A stretch of DNA of 64,000 nt from Tetracladium setigerum. Lineage: Eukaryota > Ascomycota > Leotiomycetes > Helotiales. This document shows positions 1 to 12,291 of this stretch, one piece after another; position 1 is the first letter of the stretch; each line of letters opens with the position of its first letter. The notes beneath the pieces were generated by a model. That model ran no database searches and was not told the DNA's origin. It saw only the letters and a program-made list of their open reading frames with translations. The DNA lies in NCBI GenBank assembly GCA_031472005.1, contig PZJY01000008.1, forward strand, positions 1,984,001 through 2,048,000, written 5' to 3'. Both the position numbers and the translations under genes were made by a program.

Positions 1-3000
1 GAATACGCACTGAGCGAATTCTTCTCGTGGTTAAATCGTTGGATCCAAAGTCGTTGAAGGCTTTCTTTGCAATGCAAGCTCGACAACCAATTTACTCGAA
101 CGTTTTGATGGCATTCTTGAAGCGTTGTGAGGAATTCAATGGAGGTGTTCCTGAGGGTGATGCGAAAGATATAAAGGCAAAACTCAACGCTATGATCGAC
201 TGGCTCTCGAAACTTCTTCCCGACCCCCTGAAGTCCAGCTCTGATCTTCACAAGTATGCTAAACTTCATGACAGACGAAGCTATCAACTTCTCCGATTTG
301 CAATGGCTCCTGAAAACGACTTCAAGACTGTCAATAACGCCATCAAAGAATTTTCGAAGCGAATCCGAGATGCACCAAATGCATCAGCGGGGTTGATGGA
401 CACCCTCGCTCCTATCATCTACAGATCTGCTTCTCTTGTCTACAATCGCAGCCACAATCCCGTTATTCTACAATACAGTAGGAGTGACGAGAAGGGCTTA
501 GGAGCAACTGCACAGAGAATCATCAATGAGATTTCAGAAAAACACCCTGACATCTTCAAAGCAAATGTCAAGGAGCTTTCCAAGACTCTGAGTGATCAAG
601 CACCCACTGCAACGAGGACAAACGAGGGTGGGAGTGTAGATACTCTCAAGGCTCTGGCTTCCTTTGCGAAAACGCATTCCGAGCAGATACCTAGGGATCG
701 CAAATTTGCCCAGACCCTGGTCAATTATGCTCTTTACGGGTCGCCACCACGAGCTGCAAAGTATGCAGTCAGCGTACTTATGGAGATATCAGATCGAAAG
801 GAGATGCACGCAAAAGATATACTGGAGAAGTCGATCACTGGCTGGGAATATGGCACCAATCATTTTCTGACAAAGCTGGCAGCAATCAGTCAGTTGACAT
901 TGTTGGATCCCCAGTCGACAGAGGACTTGAAAGACGAAATTCTCAACATTACTACCGCAGAAGTTCTCCTCCAAACTCGCACCATTGCCACGGATGTTGA
1001 CCCAGAATGGCAACCAGACTCGGCTCTAGACGAAGAATGTCAGGCGAAATGCTGGGCGCTCAAGATATTAGTCAATCGTCTTCGAACCATTGATGATCTC
1101 GAAATGGCAAAAAAGCTTGCCGTTCCCATATTCAAGCTAATTAATAACTTGATCGTCAACAAAGGAGAGTTATCGAAGCAGAGCACCACCCCATTACACC
1201 ACCGCAACCGACTTCGATTACTCGCGGCGCAATTGATGTTGAAATTGTGTACGATCAAGATTTTCGACGAATTGGTATCACCTGTCGAGTTCAACCGCCT
1301 TGCCCTCGTAGCTCAAGACGCGTTTCACCATGTTCGACGCGGCTTCATCGAGAAGCTGCAAAAGTATATTGTGAACAATAACTTGTCCAATCGTTTCTTG
1401 ACTATCGTATTCATCACTGCATTTGAGCCGGAACAAACCTTGAGTGCTTCTCTCGTCACATGGATTCGTTCTCGAGCGAAGGCCGCCCAATTAGCCAAGA
1501 CTAAGACGTTTGAAGCTATACTGCCTCGTCTCATTCATCTCCTTGCCCACCACCCAGATTACAGCGAGAATCCGGATGAGCTCAGAGATAATGCCCGATA
1601 CCTTCTCTATTACCTTAACACCGTTGCGTCAGAAGAAAACATCGCTCTAATCTTCAAGTACGCCGAGCGAGTGAAGCAAGCACGAGATGCCATTGACTCT
1701 CATCCTGATAGAATATACGTGTACAGCGACGTTGCACAGACTTTGATCAGGACGTGGTTGGACAAGAAGGGCTGGACGATGCAGACGTGGCCTGTAAAGG
1801 TTGGTCTACCGATTGGATTGTTTGCTGGGCTACCGAGTCACGAGGTCGCGCTGGAGATTGCAAACAAGAGTTATCTGCCGGATGGGATGGAAGAGTTACT
1901 CGAGGAGCTTGTTAGGACTTCTGGGAAGAAGATTAAGGTATTACCTCCCTATTTCTGAACTAAAGCCCCTAGATTTCATTACTAATGATCTACAACAGAA
2001 AAACAAACGTAAAGCAGAGGACAAAGACAGTGGTGAACCATCTGCCAAAAGATAAAATCATCCAGCACCCCCAAAGCTTCCAAACCCAAAAAAGAACGTT
2101 CACTCAAAGAGAAGAAAACCCCAAACCAAAGAAATCGAGAGCTTCCCTTGGTGTGAACAGCACACCTGTGCCGGACTCTGAGAGGAGGAGGAGTGGTAGG
2201 GGTGCGAGTTCGAGAAAGAGCTATGCGGATAGAGAGGACAGTGCAGATGAGGCAGAGCTTCTGGAGGGGGTCGCGCAGTGGGAGTATGATAATGGGTTGA
2301 TTGTTAGGGATGGAACCGAGTCACAGTCTGGGGGTGATGATGATGGTTCTGACCTTTCCGAAGTCGAGGAAGAGGAGGCAGAAGCCGAGGCAGAGACTGA
2401 AGGAGAACCAGAAGCGACTCCTGAAGCTGAAGCCGAAAATGAAGCAAGTCCTGTTCCAGACGCTGAAGAAGAGGAAGAGGAACAGGAACCAGAACCAGAA
2501 CCAACGCCACCACCCAAGAGAGGCCGCGGCAGAAAAGCAGCTGTCCCAGCTCCTTCGCCAGTCTCATCATCGAGAATCTCGAAAACAAGAACACCGGCCA
2601 AACCAACGCCAGTCAAACCGAAAGCGAAACAACCTATTGCTACGCCGAAGAAGGGGAAGACTACTAGTGTCGCTGTTAGAGGGAGGAGAGCCGTTGCCGC
2701 CGCGCCTGTTCAGGATGAGGAGGAGGAAGAAGAAGAAGAAGCGGCAGAAGAAGCAGCAGAAGAGGCGGCCGATGAAGATGTTGATATGGATGTCGACGTC
2801 GACGTTGATGAGGACGTAGATGTCGACGCAAACACTGATGACGAGGAATCCAAATTCAAGGCCACGGGAAGAGCAACAAGGGCAAAGGCAAAAGCTACTC
2901 CCAAGCCGAAAACAAAACCAAAAGCAAAACCAAAGCCAAAGCCAAAAGCGAAGGCAAAGGCAAAGGGGAAGGGAAAGGCGAAGAAAGATGTTTCCGATAT

Positions 3001-3034
3001 GGATGACGATGACGATGATGCCGATGAGGATTGA
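1..3034 (+). CDS. pds5: Sister chromatid cohesion protein Pds5, 3' part
   Basis: Pds5 binds the cohesin ring and regulates its loading, maintenance and release in the nucleus. The frame is open to the left edge, so the 5' end lies outside the window. The first exon (to 1937) encodes over 640 residues of helical HEAT-type repeats typical of the C-terminal half of fungal Pds5. An intron with a TACTAAT branch site runs 1938-1998. The tail is low-complexity: acidic Glu/Asp runs, then a Lys/Pro/Ala-rich basic stretch, ending at TGA 3032-3034. Just after the intron the frame breaks twice (near 2051 and 2119-2122). Each break is explained by one missing homopolymer base, and between them a coherent Lys/Ser-rich peptide is readable. 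An alternative acceptor at 2017 gives an uninterrupted but less natural-looking frame. The family call is firm; the exon 2 start is uncertain. Confidence 0.85.
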
Positions 3035-4384
3035 GCTGGGAGCTGGAAGCTGGAAACCGGTCGGTAATGGAGCTAAGCTATTTAGTAAGCTATCAAGTAG
3101 GCTATCCGAGAGAGTGTGTGAGGGGAGGGAAGAGAGTGACAGCTATGAAGTAAGCTATTTTATTTTAAACAAGGCTATCTGAGTGCGTGTAAGAGAGGCA
3201 GAGATGCACAGAGACAGAGGCAGGGAGGGAGAGAGCGATTAAAGAAATTAAATATGCGATGTTTTAACTTTTTGAGAAATGATGATTTATCTATCGCCTC
3301 CATTCATTGGATGTGCTCTTTATATGAAAGGGGCCGAGTGAGCAAGTGAATTTTAGAATAATGGAGAGGAATTTATGATTTTCACTTGTAGGAAGCATTG
3401 CCAAGGATTAAAGAAGAATAAGATTATTTGTCTTTTCGCCGAGATTTCATTGACACGGCATGGATTTATTTCGCTGAAGGCTCTCGGGAAAGGAAAAATA
3501 TACCGTGGACGCTAACATAGGTAGTTTGTTCATCTAAATGAGTTTTTTGTTTTCCAATATGTTTTTTGTTTTTAACTGTATTATTTGTCAATTAACTTAA
3601 TCAACTCGTTCGTTACCGCCTTTCTTTCTCCTAGGATTTTTTCCTCTGCTCTTTCCTTTTCTCAAAATTCATGTTTGTTATGCCACCCCATTGATTTCCC
3701 AACGCCGCCCGTCCCTCTCGCTTGCTTCATTCCATGTAATACCCATCAAATAAGCTACCCAAGGCCATTCTTGCGCTCCATCTCTCTTGCGCATTCTCTG
3801 CCTTCATGCCAATTGTAAAAACCTCACCCAAAGTGTCAAGTTCGCTCAATAATGCTTCTTTGTGTTATGGAAAAAAAAGGGGGGGGGGTGGGTTTGAGAT
3901 GTGGTGATGTGATTGATGTATTGGACGATGTATGGTGATGGTACAAAAAAAGGGTACAGTAGTAGTTGTGGATGTGGTGGTGATGGCGGGTTGAGTGGTT
4001 CGGTTCTTGTGTGTTGTGCTGTGTGGACAGAGAGATGCTCTAAAGGGGAAAAAAGAATTCGTGAGGTATGCGGGAAATAATAGTGGAAAGGGGTATTCAA
4101 ATCGTCTGTCGAATACTAATGTGCCACGCATGTGAGGACCTTGCGGTGAGGGAAGGAAGAAAAAGCAAGATGGACATCGTGTTCAGGCAAATCGGTTGCA
4201 TCCAATCAGGAAAGACGACGCATCAGGTGTTGTTGACATCACGTGGATGCAACAGTGGATCCATCCATAACCCATGCCAAGCCCTTGGAGGAACACGGGA
4301 TGGAAGGATGTGGATGGATGACCGGTCGAAACATCGGGGATGAAACTGGGACAGAGCGAGTAAGTGGACGAGACGATTGCTTCT
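3035..4384. other. Convergent intergenic region, pds5 / rco1 3' ends
   Basis: No gene is supported here. Just after the pds5 stop there are imperfect copies of an AAGCTAT/AGGCTAT word (about 3070-3180). A G-run sits in 3881-3890, and a GGATG-rich patch at 4290-4325. Open frames on both strands are short, low-complexity and unlike any family I know. The region should hold the 3' UTRs of two convergent genes. Confidence 0.6.
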
Positions 4385-7300
4385 TCAAAGCGACATGTCC
4401 ACATCATCCAGGTTGGGGACATCTGTCACCGAAGAGGCCGTTGGGGACGATAAAGCTGAAATGGTCGTGAGTGATGAATATTCTGTCAGCGAACCGAGTC
4501 TCTTCTCGATCAATGCCTTCATCGCAAGCAGAGATTGGCGCTCATTATCTGATATCGCGCCAGCTGACAGAGCAGGTGCGCTTCCTTGAGCAAGCATCGA
4601 GACCACAGCAGGTGGAGCGAGATTCTGAACGAAATAAAGTTAGCACTACGTCATGAACACGTATCAAATATTGTGAAACTCACAAGAAGGGCGTTAATCA
4701 AGCTATTTGTTTGGGTCTTTTCTGGAACCTCATTCGCGAGGGCCGCAAGGTTTAGCGCTGCCTGTTGTTCCTCGATACCTTGTTGGCTCCAATTATGCAC
4801 TCGAGGAGTTGCTTCTCGTGAGACCAGTTTGGATAAGTTGCCTCCGCCATCTCTGCGAACCCTTGGGCATTGTTAGTGAGAATTGCAAAAGTGAGATGGG
4901 TTTGTACGAACTTGGAGATGAAATCAAGCTTGAGACCCTGCTCAGGTAGCTTGTAGACCTGATCGTATTCCCGCTGTTCGTAAAAGATTGGCACTTCTTC
5001 GTCATCGCTTGGCGGGTTCTCGACTTCGATATGACCATTGTTTCTGATGCCTCGTGAAACAGCAGGCCGAACGGCAGTAGAGCCTTTGACTCTACGGAAG
5101 CGATGGGCTGGAGCAAGTTGGGCAGGCAGCTGCAGGAGCAGGTCATCAACATGCAGTGGACATTTCCATTGTCGGCCAGCCCCAGGTTCCTTTGCCAGAG
5201 GCGTCGGGACACAGTCCAGATGCCAGTAATGAGGACAAAAGGTGCAGGGAATAATCTTTCGATCTGGTGCAGATGCAGTTGTATGGCAATGAAAACACAT
5301 GATCAGATTTCCTTTTGAATCCTTGGTGCGGAAATAATCTGGTGCTTCATCCCATCCAGGACGGCCGCCTCTGTGATGTTGTTAGGATACGCTCAGGAAG
5401 GAATGGTGAGTGAGGACTTACTTTGCCTTGGGAGGAGCAATTTCCTCATACTCTCCTTCCACGCCGGTCTTGACGCCTTCAAATCGATCACGAACGGCTT
5501 CTGGTAGAGAGAAGGAGCTCGGATTCTTTCGGTCAAGATTGAAAAGAAGAGGCCCAAAAGCACCTAATCCCTCATCTGGATGTGGAGGCTGGCGCGTAGA
5601 CTGACAAACATTGCAAAACCATGCATCGTCTGGAAGTGCTCCCTCAATCATTGGCGGATCAACACATTGATAATGGAACGATCGATCGCAGCCATCGCAG
5701 CAAACCAATCCTCCATTACCACCACAGGACGAACAGTAGTCATCATTCTCCCCCTAATCATCATGAGTCAGCAAATGATCAGATACAGAAGAAGTTTGCT
5801 TGATGAATGATGATGGCAGCACTCGGCGAACGATAATAAGATGGGAGTGGAGTGGGGGGTTTGGTTGCCGTGCTCGGCAAGGGCGGAGTGCGCAGAGATT
5901 GCAGTCCGGGCGTTTGCATTTTTTGCTGTCACAGCATCATTTGAGACCAAACTTTGGTCGCGGCGACGATTAAACCATCGTGCGCGCAAATAGATGGATT
6001 TGGGGATCTCAAAATCTAGAACGCGTATGATGAATGTAGGACATAACAAATAAAATATGACTTACTGGGGGTTAAGACCACCTGTCGGGCTATTTCGCTC
6101 ACCGCTTGCTCTGGGAAGGCCAGCAGAAGGACCAGTTTTCTTCTTCATTGGACTGTGGCCGCAAATATTGTGTTAGCAAAGCAGTTCGCAGTGAATCCGA
6201 GATGAACAGGATGAAGGTCATGAGAATGAGAAAACAGGGGTGTGATGGGTCGCACGGTGCGACAAACATCAGTAACATTCTAGGCAACAAAAGCAGGAAT
6301 CAAAGCCTTGAAAGGCGATGGAATAATTCTTCTGGAATGACCATGAAGTTCATGCGATGGGATCTAGACATAAGTAAGAAGTTTTGATGACTTACGATGT
6401 CTTGACACGTAGACCTGTGCCTGTTTTGCCCTTCCTGGTTGGGCGACTAAAGATGTTTGGAGTGCCAGCACGAGACGTAGACACCGAGCCAGGAGCAATG
6501 TCTGGTTGAAATGAGAGCACAGTGGGAGAACTTTGATTTTCATCCGATTCATCGTTGTTGTTGTTGGCGGTGCTTCGTCGGGCTCTCGTGGAGGGGGCTC
6601 GAATCTTGAGCGTCTTCTTAGTGCGTTTATTGCTACTGACGGGGACAGCGATGGAATCTGCATCGGACTCCGCCTCAGGGAGGTGAGGAGGAATCACTTG
6701 ATGGCGCTCATTGCTCTCGAAGACATCCGGCTTCTGGTTCGTACGCTCTCTCGCCTTGCTCTTCAGACGATTTGGCGTGTCATTAGGGTCGTAGGGTTCT
6801 GGGGGAGTTGGCGTCTGAGCCTTTGCGGCCTTCTCCTTGTTCAAGCGATGCGTCCTGGTATTAAAGATGGATTTGGTAGGTGGATTTCCCAACGGCGTGG
6901 GCGTGGGTGTTGTTCGTGATGTTGTTGATGATGCGGATTCAATGGCGGCCGCTGCCATGGATGTTTTACTTTTACTTTTGGTGGGGGGTGGTGGGGAGGG
7001 AGATTGCGCTTTGTCGGGGTTGGGCAGATTATCATTGGGATCGGAAGAAGGGGGGCGTGCTGCTGCTGATGCTGCTGTTGCGGATGCAGCCGATGACTTG
7101 GGAACCGTCGCAAAACTGTACATTTTGGGGCCTTTGGCTTTGCTTGCTGCTTTGATTGGTGGGCTGACCACCTTGACTCCTGCTGGCGTGTCTGCCAGGG
7201 TCTCGGCCGCCACCTTCTTGAAGTTTTCAACCGACGCATATGGCGATACAAATGTGCGCGGTGCTGTCGTGAAGAAGTTGGCATACAATGTGCCCTGGAA

Positions 7301-8940
7301 TGCACGAGGAATCTTGTTGTGGATGGGCAAGGAGGGGGGCGTCTCGCTGAGCAGAGGCGACTCCCGCGCTGCACCTTCACGGGGCTGTTGAACGCGCTGG
7401 TATTGGCAAGAACCTCTTCATTGACAGAGGATAGTGCAGAAGAAGAGCTTGATACGGATCCTGATCTGCTCGCGCGCTGGTGTGGTGACTCTAGGGATCC
7501 ATCATTATTTGACCCTGTTGCAGCTAAGGCGGCGTCGGTGAGGTGAAAGCTTCCATTAGTAGCGTCGCCGTTCAGCTCGGTTTTTGCCTCGTCGAAATCA
7601 TTCATCTTCTGCTTCTTAGCAGGAGGCTCATCCCTGACTTCTGGTTCTGGTGATGGTGAAAGTGGTGATGGGGATCTCAAATCGAGTGATGATGGTCGGA
7701 GCGCCGGGTCACTTGATGCGAAGGTTGCGGAGGCAGGCGCTGAGCCCACCAAGGGGGTGTATGGCGTTTGGTAGGGTGTTGGAAGGACTGCCGTAAAGAC
7801 AGATATATTATTGTTGATAGATCCCATCGGAGAGATGAATGAAGATCGTCGTGGAAGAGGCATGGGGAGGTCACTGCCGTCGCCGTTAAAATAGTACTCG
7901 GCCGTCCTGCCCTTTTTGCCACCAGCCTTCCTGTGTGCGATTTGCGAGAGAAATTCCTGGCGTTGCAGAGGTGTAGCAAAGCCACCATAGAGAGCCTCCA
8001 TCATCCGAACTGATGGGTTGTGATTCTTAAGGTCGTCGTACATCGTCCTTAAGGCGTAGGCTGTAGGGTACCTTCCATCATCCAAGGCATGTTGACATGC
8101 GTATTCAAGCACTCTCTCCGTCAAACCCAAGTCCACCTCAAATTCTCCATCGGAGCCGATTTTAGGAAGAGGGAGAGGAAGATTCTGGGCAGGAGCCACA
8201 GGGTAGGGTGGGATGCTGTGGCCGGCCACATATGGTGTTGGGGAATTATTTAAGAGGGAAGGCTGGCCGTGATTATAAGGTTCCGAACCAGGACGTTGGT
8301 TGAGCGCAGAGGGAGTACCGTTGGTCGCAGTCGGACTTTGAGCAGGAAGGCTCATTCGAGTATCCATGGTAGCGATAGGTAAGCTCTGGAAAGAAGGGGT
8401 TGTAGGGCGAGCTTCTCCCGGTTCGGTTTTGGGAGAGGCAGACCTCCTCGAAGGCGCCTTCGACGTCTCCTCTGCTTCCTCTGGCGCATCAACAGGCGCA
8501 TCTGGCAGAACAAGCTCGAGCGACTCGATGACCTCGGATTCCATTTGTTCTGGCGTTTGCGTCGCTTCTGGAGTCAGAGCTGGTTCCGGTGTCTGCGTGG
8601 TGAGACTCTCCGCAGGGGTGCTCGCCACAGATGGTTCCCTCCGTCTAGACCGCGCACTACCATCCGACTGATCCCCTCTCATCACTGCCTTCAAGGCCTT
8701 TGCAGTGGGATGCGTTCCCAGTGGTGCCATGTTGGCTACCACTCCATGGCGTTCCATTCCGGCGTCCGCGAAACTGGGCTTCGGCTGTGGAATGGGAGGT
8801 TCCTGCCAGCCTTCCTGCAACCCTCGCTTCGGTTTCGTGGTGCCGTTCCTGTCCGCAGATTCCCTCGAGGAATCTTTCGTGGTCGAGACATTTGGGGTTG
8901 AGACTCGGGACCGCGTTGGCCTTCCTGAGGGAGCCGACAT
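4385..8940 (-). CDS. rco1: Rco1-like PHD-finger subunit of the Rpd3S deacetylase complex
   Basis: In yeast Rco1 joins Eaf3 in Rpd3S, which deacetylates nucleosomes in transcribed genes. Inferred exons: 8940-6396, 6152-6066, 5753-5422, 5370-4684, 4624-4385 (about 1297 residues). The N-terminal half is long and Ser/Pro-rich with a conserved patch near 8140-7880. The first PHD finger lies in exon 3 (C-x2-C near 5735, then CCDGCDRSFHYQC). The second opens CFHCHTT near 5300 and ends WKCPLH. Two PHD fingers separated by a linker are the Rco1/Cph1 arrangement. Three one-base frame breaks occur: at 7374-7375, in the G-run 6067-6071 (seen as a splice-phase mismatch) and at 4778-4779. Adding one base at each makes all five exons join in phase. 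The 310-nt third intron is long for this genome. The family is fairly sure; Cti6 or another PHD protein is less likely. Confidence 0.72.
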
Positions 8941-10019
8941 TTTGTTGTTGCCCTCGCAGGGTTTGTTGCCGCGACCTCCTTTTGGATCAATTGCGACGCC
9001 GCGAAAACGAATACTATCGCCAAGTTAGTACATGGATTACGCATGCGAAGATGTTCAGTGGTACTTCTCTACGTGGAAACTTCATACAAAAGAGAAATGG
9101 TCGCGATCTCGAGGCTGTTGTTGCGCGTCGTAGAGAGGGAAAGTTTGGGTTCAGAGACGAGAGAACCGAGAGACCGTCTCGCTTAAAAAATAGCGCTAAT
9201 TTCTGCTCCTTGCCTGATCAATGTGAGGACAACAAACACCAGCTGACGACTATGCAAGCAGTAGAGGTAGTCGCCTCTAAGAAGCTTTTAGTCGCGAAGA
9301 TTCTATTCTGTGCACGAGGTGTATAGTCTCAGTCGGGATGTGCGATTTTCACCCGAAGCTCTCAATGGTGACGTTCTTATCGGAAAGGGGGCATTATCCG
9401 AGATGTGAGAAATGGCTGAGGAAGCTTTGATCTGAAAAGGTGGAACGAGAGAGAAAACGCCTATCTTCGCGAGAGAAGACAGATGCTGATGATTTACGAA
9501 GCAAGAACGATTTGATTTCACTGAGACGTGAATGGGTAAATAATGGACCTGAGCTTTCCAATCACGGGTTAGCCACCAGCACTTTACCGAGACATCCCCT
9601 TGCTCCAATCCCTGTAGCATTCTTGCGTTGTGGACGAGAGGCAGCATGCAACACCGAACACACACATGAAATAGGCAGACATATCACCCAAGAGGAACAG
9701 AAGTATTTGCCGCATATCTCTATTTTTCGAGAAGCCCGCTGCTACCCCATAATCTCAATGCTCGCGCCTTGATAAACAATCCGTAAAGTCATGGGTCCCA
9801 AAGCTTCCCTCGAGTCTCGACTCTCACAAAGACAAGGCTAAACAAAGTAGGAGTAGAAGTGTGCTTGACAAGCCCTAGAGCAGTGTCCGCAGCTGCAAAT
9901 CGTGGAAAAGGAGAAATAAGATGGGTCAGAGCCAATATGCAACCTCGCAAGGTGCCCACTCGCCTATCCCAATCCTACTGACCCCATTCCTCAACCCTCT
10001 CCTCGTCCTTCTTAACCGA
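8941..10019. other. Intergenic: rco1 promoter and 3' flank of the M24-like gene
   Basis: Upstream region of rco1 (reading leftward) and the 3' end of the next minus-strand gene. Short open frames on both strands have no recognisable domain and no splice-linked continuation. I see no RNA gene or repeat. Confidence 0.5.
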
Positions 10020-11485
10020 CTACTTCTTCTTGTTTGCCTTCTTCTCCTTGGCAAGTGGCTGCTCTAAGATCTTGAGAATTTCCTCATCCGTGATCTTCTT
10101 GTCCGACTTGATCTTTGAGAGATCTGGAGCTGGTGGAGCAGCCAACTTTTGAAGACCGTTCTTTGTGATGGCTAAAGTTCTTTGTCAGTAGTGTATCGAA
10201 ATCGTAAGAGGGGAATGCGCACCAATGGTGGTCAAAAGTCTGCCGACTGGCTCTCTGTCCTTGTCACCCACAACCTCGTATTGCCTGAAGACATTACCTC
10301 GAACGCACTCGACGACACCAACCTTGGCATCACGCTCGTCCTCCAATTGTCTCAAACTGAATGGGAATGTACCAAACTTCTTGACGACCTCGTTCAAGAT
10401 CTTTTTGGAGCTAGGTCTCTTCAAAGCGTAGGTAAGAGTGGTTCGGCGATGCAGAGTAGCTCTGTTCTCGTAGGTCTTGATCTTTCCCGTTCCCAAACTG
10501 ACTCCCATCTCTACGCCCCAAACATCTCCAACCTCTGGAACACCATCACCTCGGGTACCATCTCCTGGCGACAAGATGATCTTCTTCTTTCCCTCAATCT
10601 CGTTACGCTCGAATTGCCAGCTGGTGGTGTGCTCGACGATGTTGCACTCGTAGCTCTTGGCGACCTTCTCCAACAGCTGGTTAATCTTGGTCTGGGTAGG
10701 AGGGCTGGCCTTTTGGGCCTTTGCCTTCTCCTCATCAGTTCCGGTTGCAAGGAGTCCGGGTGGGACCATCAAGCGTAGCAGAAGCTCATTTGCATAGTGT
10801 GTTGCCAACAAGAGATCAGCATTTCGGCCAGTGATCTCATCGCTCTTTTCGTCTGGAACGATGATTGTATCGCAAACAATGGTACCAAAGCCATCAATTT
10901 GGGCACCGAGTTGGATCTTGATAGCCTCGCCTGCTTGGATGGTGACGGCAGCCTCGGTCTCGTCGGAGGTGAGAGGAGTGTATGGGGTAACGAAAGAGGA
11001 TGGGGAGACGGTCGTTGGGTGAGAGATACCTAAGAAGTTGTTAGCAGTAGCTCCAATCTCCTCGCATTTGTGGATATATTTATACCCTTCGAGATCTTCT
11101 TTCCACGGTACACCTTAGCAATCTCCTCCTCCAAAATCTTGTCACCCTTCTCGCAGATGGTGACGATCTTCTCGCCTGCGGTGCAGAGGGCAGTCACAGC
11201 CTCCAAAACCTTGAGGGAGATTTGAGCAGCATCCTTATATTTGGTGAGGGTATCAGGATTGCTGAGGGTGTAGTCTGTTGTGTTTCCGAGATTAGAATAA
11301 AGTCTTTCAAGATCTCCTGGCTTGCAGAAGCTGTGTTGTTGCAGAGTCTTTTCATCTGGCATGGGGGGATAGCGGGGTCAAGTAACAGCCCACCACGCCC
11401 GGTTTTTGGGGAGGGAGACTCGGAAGCTCTGTCGAGCAGGAAAAAACATACCGATCTCCTCGGGGGTCTCCTTCTTTTCAGCCAT
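10020..11485 (-). CDS. Ebp1/PA2G4-type proliferation-associated protein (M24 aminopeptidase fold)
   Basis: Homologue of mammalian PA2G4/Ebp1 and S. pombe curved DNA-binding protein Cdb4: a methionine-aminopeptidase fold without peptidase activity, associated with ribosomes and growth control. Exons 11485-11452, 11274-11086, 11029-10223 and 10171-10020 join in phase to 393 residues, the usual family length. Landmarks are the N-terminal DYTLSNPDTLTKYK, the segment GAQIDGFGTIVCDTI near 10890 and the Lys-rich C-terminus ending KANKKK. The first intron (11275-11451, TCTAATC branch) contains a second AG at 11356 that is also in frame and would add 27 codons, so two isoforms are possible. It is divergent from snf5. 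I did not check every metal-ligand position, so loss of catalysis is taken from the family. Confidence 0.88.
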
Positions 11486-12291
11486 GATGATGATGTTTTA
11501 ACTTAGGGCTATTTATATGATTGTTGTGGTGTTGATGACGGGATTTTTTCCTTGTTGTCGTGTTTGCAGAGAGCTTCGTCAAGATGATGGAGGGGGAGGG
11601 GCGGCCTTTGCGTTGCTTGGAATGTGTGGTCGCTTAGAGGGTCCACCAGTTGGAAGGACTGGCATGGAAAATGAAATGGGAAAGTTAGAAGTCAACAAAC
11701 ATCTCCTCCTTACCACAGCTATATAGTAAATAAGATTACCTATTCAAAGTGAATTGGGAAAGCATTTTCCGGGTCCGTCGTTTGTATAAGTAAAGTATTC
11801 GGATAAGAATGAGATATTAGCAAAGTACTGCATGTACTAAGTAAGATTGGTAAGAAGAGGACTGGATTTGGCAGTGAGCAAGCAAGCCATAGTTGGTAAC
11901 TGTTGCATTTGGCTGAGTAGTTCATGTCTCCTACTATCTCTAGTTATTGTTGTTGTTGTTGTTGTTGTTATTGCGAACACAGCTCTTCTTCTTGCCTATT
12001 CATCCAACGGCTGTTTAGTAAATACGAAGCTATTCGCTAGCTCTCCTCGCACTCGACCGACTTGCAGTTAATAATGCTTCTGCTATGTTGGTCTATGTGC
12101 GAGACCGTAGAAGTCACGAAAGTCATCAATGCCAAGACTTCCCATGTTAGTCCAAGTCCATCAGGGACGCGATTTCATGATCAATCAATCGCAACAAATC
12201 CACCCAAAACACTTTAATTCCTCAACACCATCTCCGACTCTCAACTCTCACCATATCGAACCCCTCGCTCTAAAACTCCTGCCGCGGTCGC
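11486..12291. promoter_or_regulatory. Divergent promoter region, M24-like gene / snf5
   Basis: About 800 bases between two divergently transcribed genes, so both promoters and 5' leaders must lie here. It contains a (TTG)n run at about 11947-11970. No TATA box or factor site is distinctive enough to name, and no ORF is convincing. Confidence 0.6.
11947..11970 (+). repeat. TTG/GTT trinucleotide microsatellite
   Basis: Consecutive TTG units (seven or more) in the divergent promoter between the M24-like gene and snf5; not coding in any supported gene. Confidence 0.85.

Noticed and set aside
2221..2904. Long minus-strand frames (Ser-rich) opposite the pds5 tail
   Set aside because: They are mirror images of Glu/Asp-rich codons (GAG/GAA read as CTC/TTC); pure composition, no family.
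6533..7391. Plus-strand frames over rco1
   Set aside because: Antisense shadows of a well-supported coding exon.
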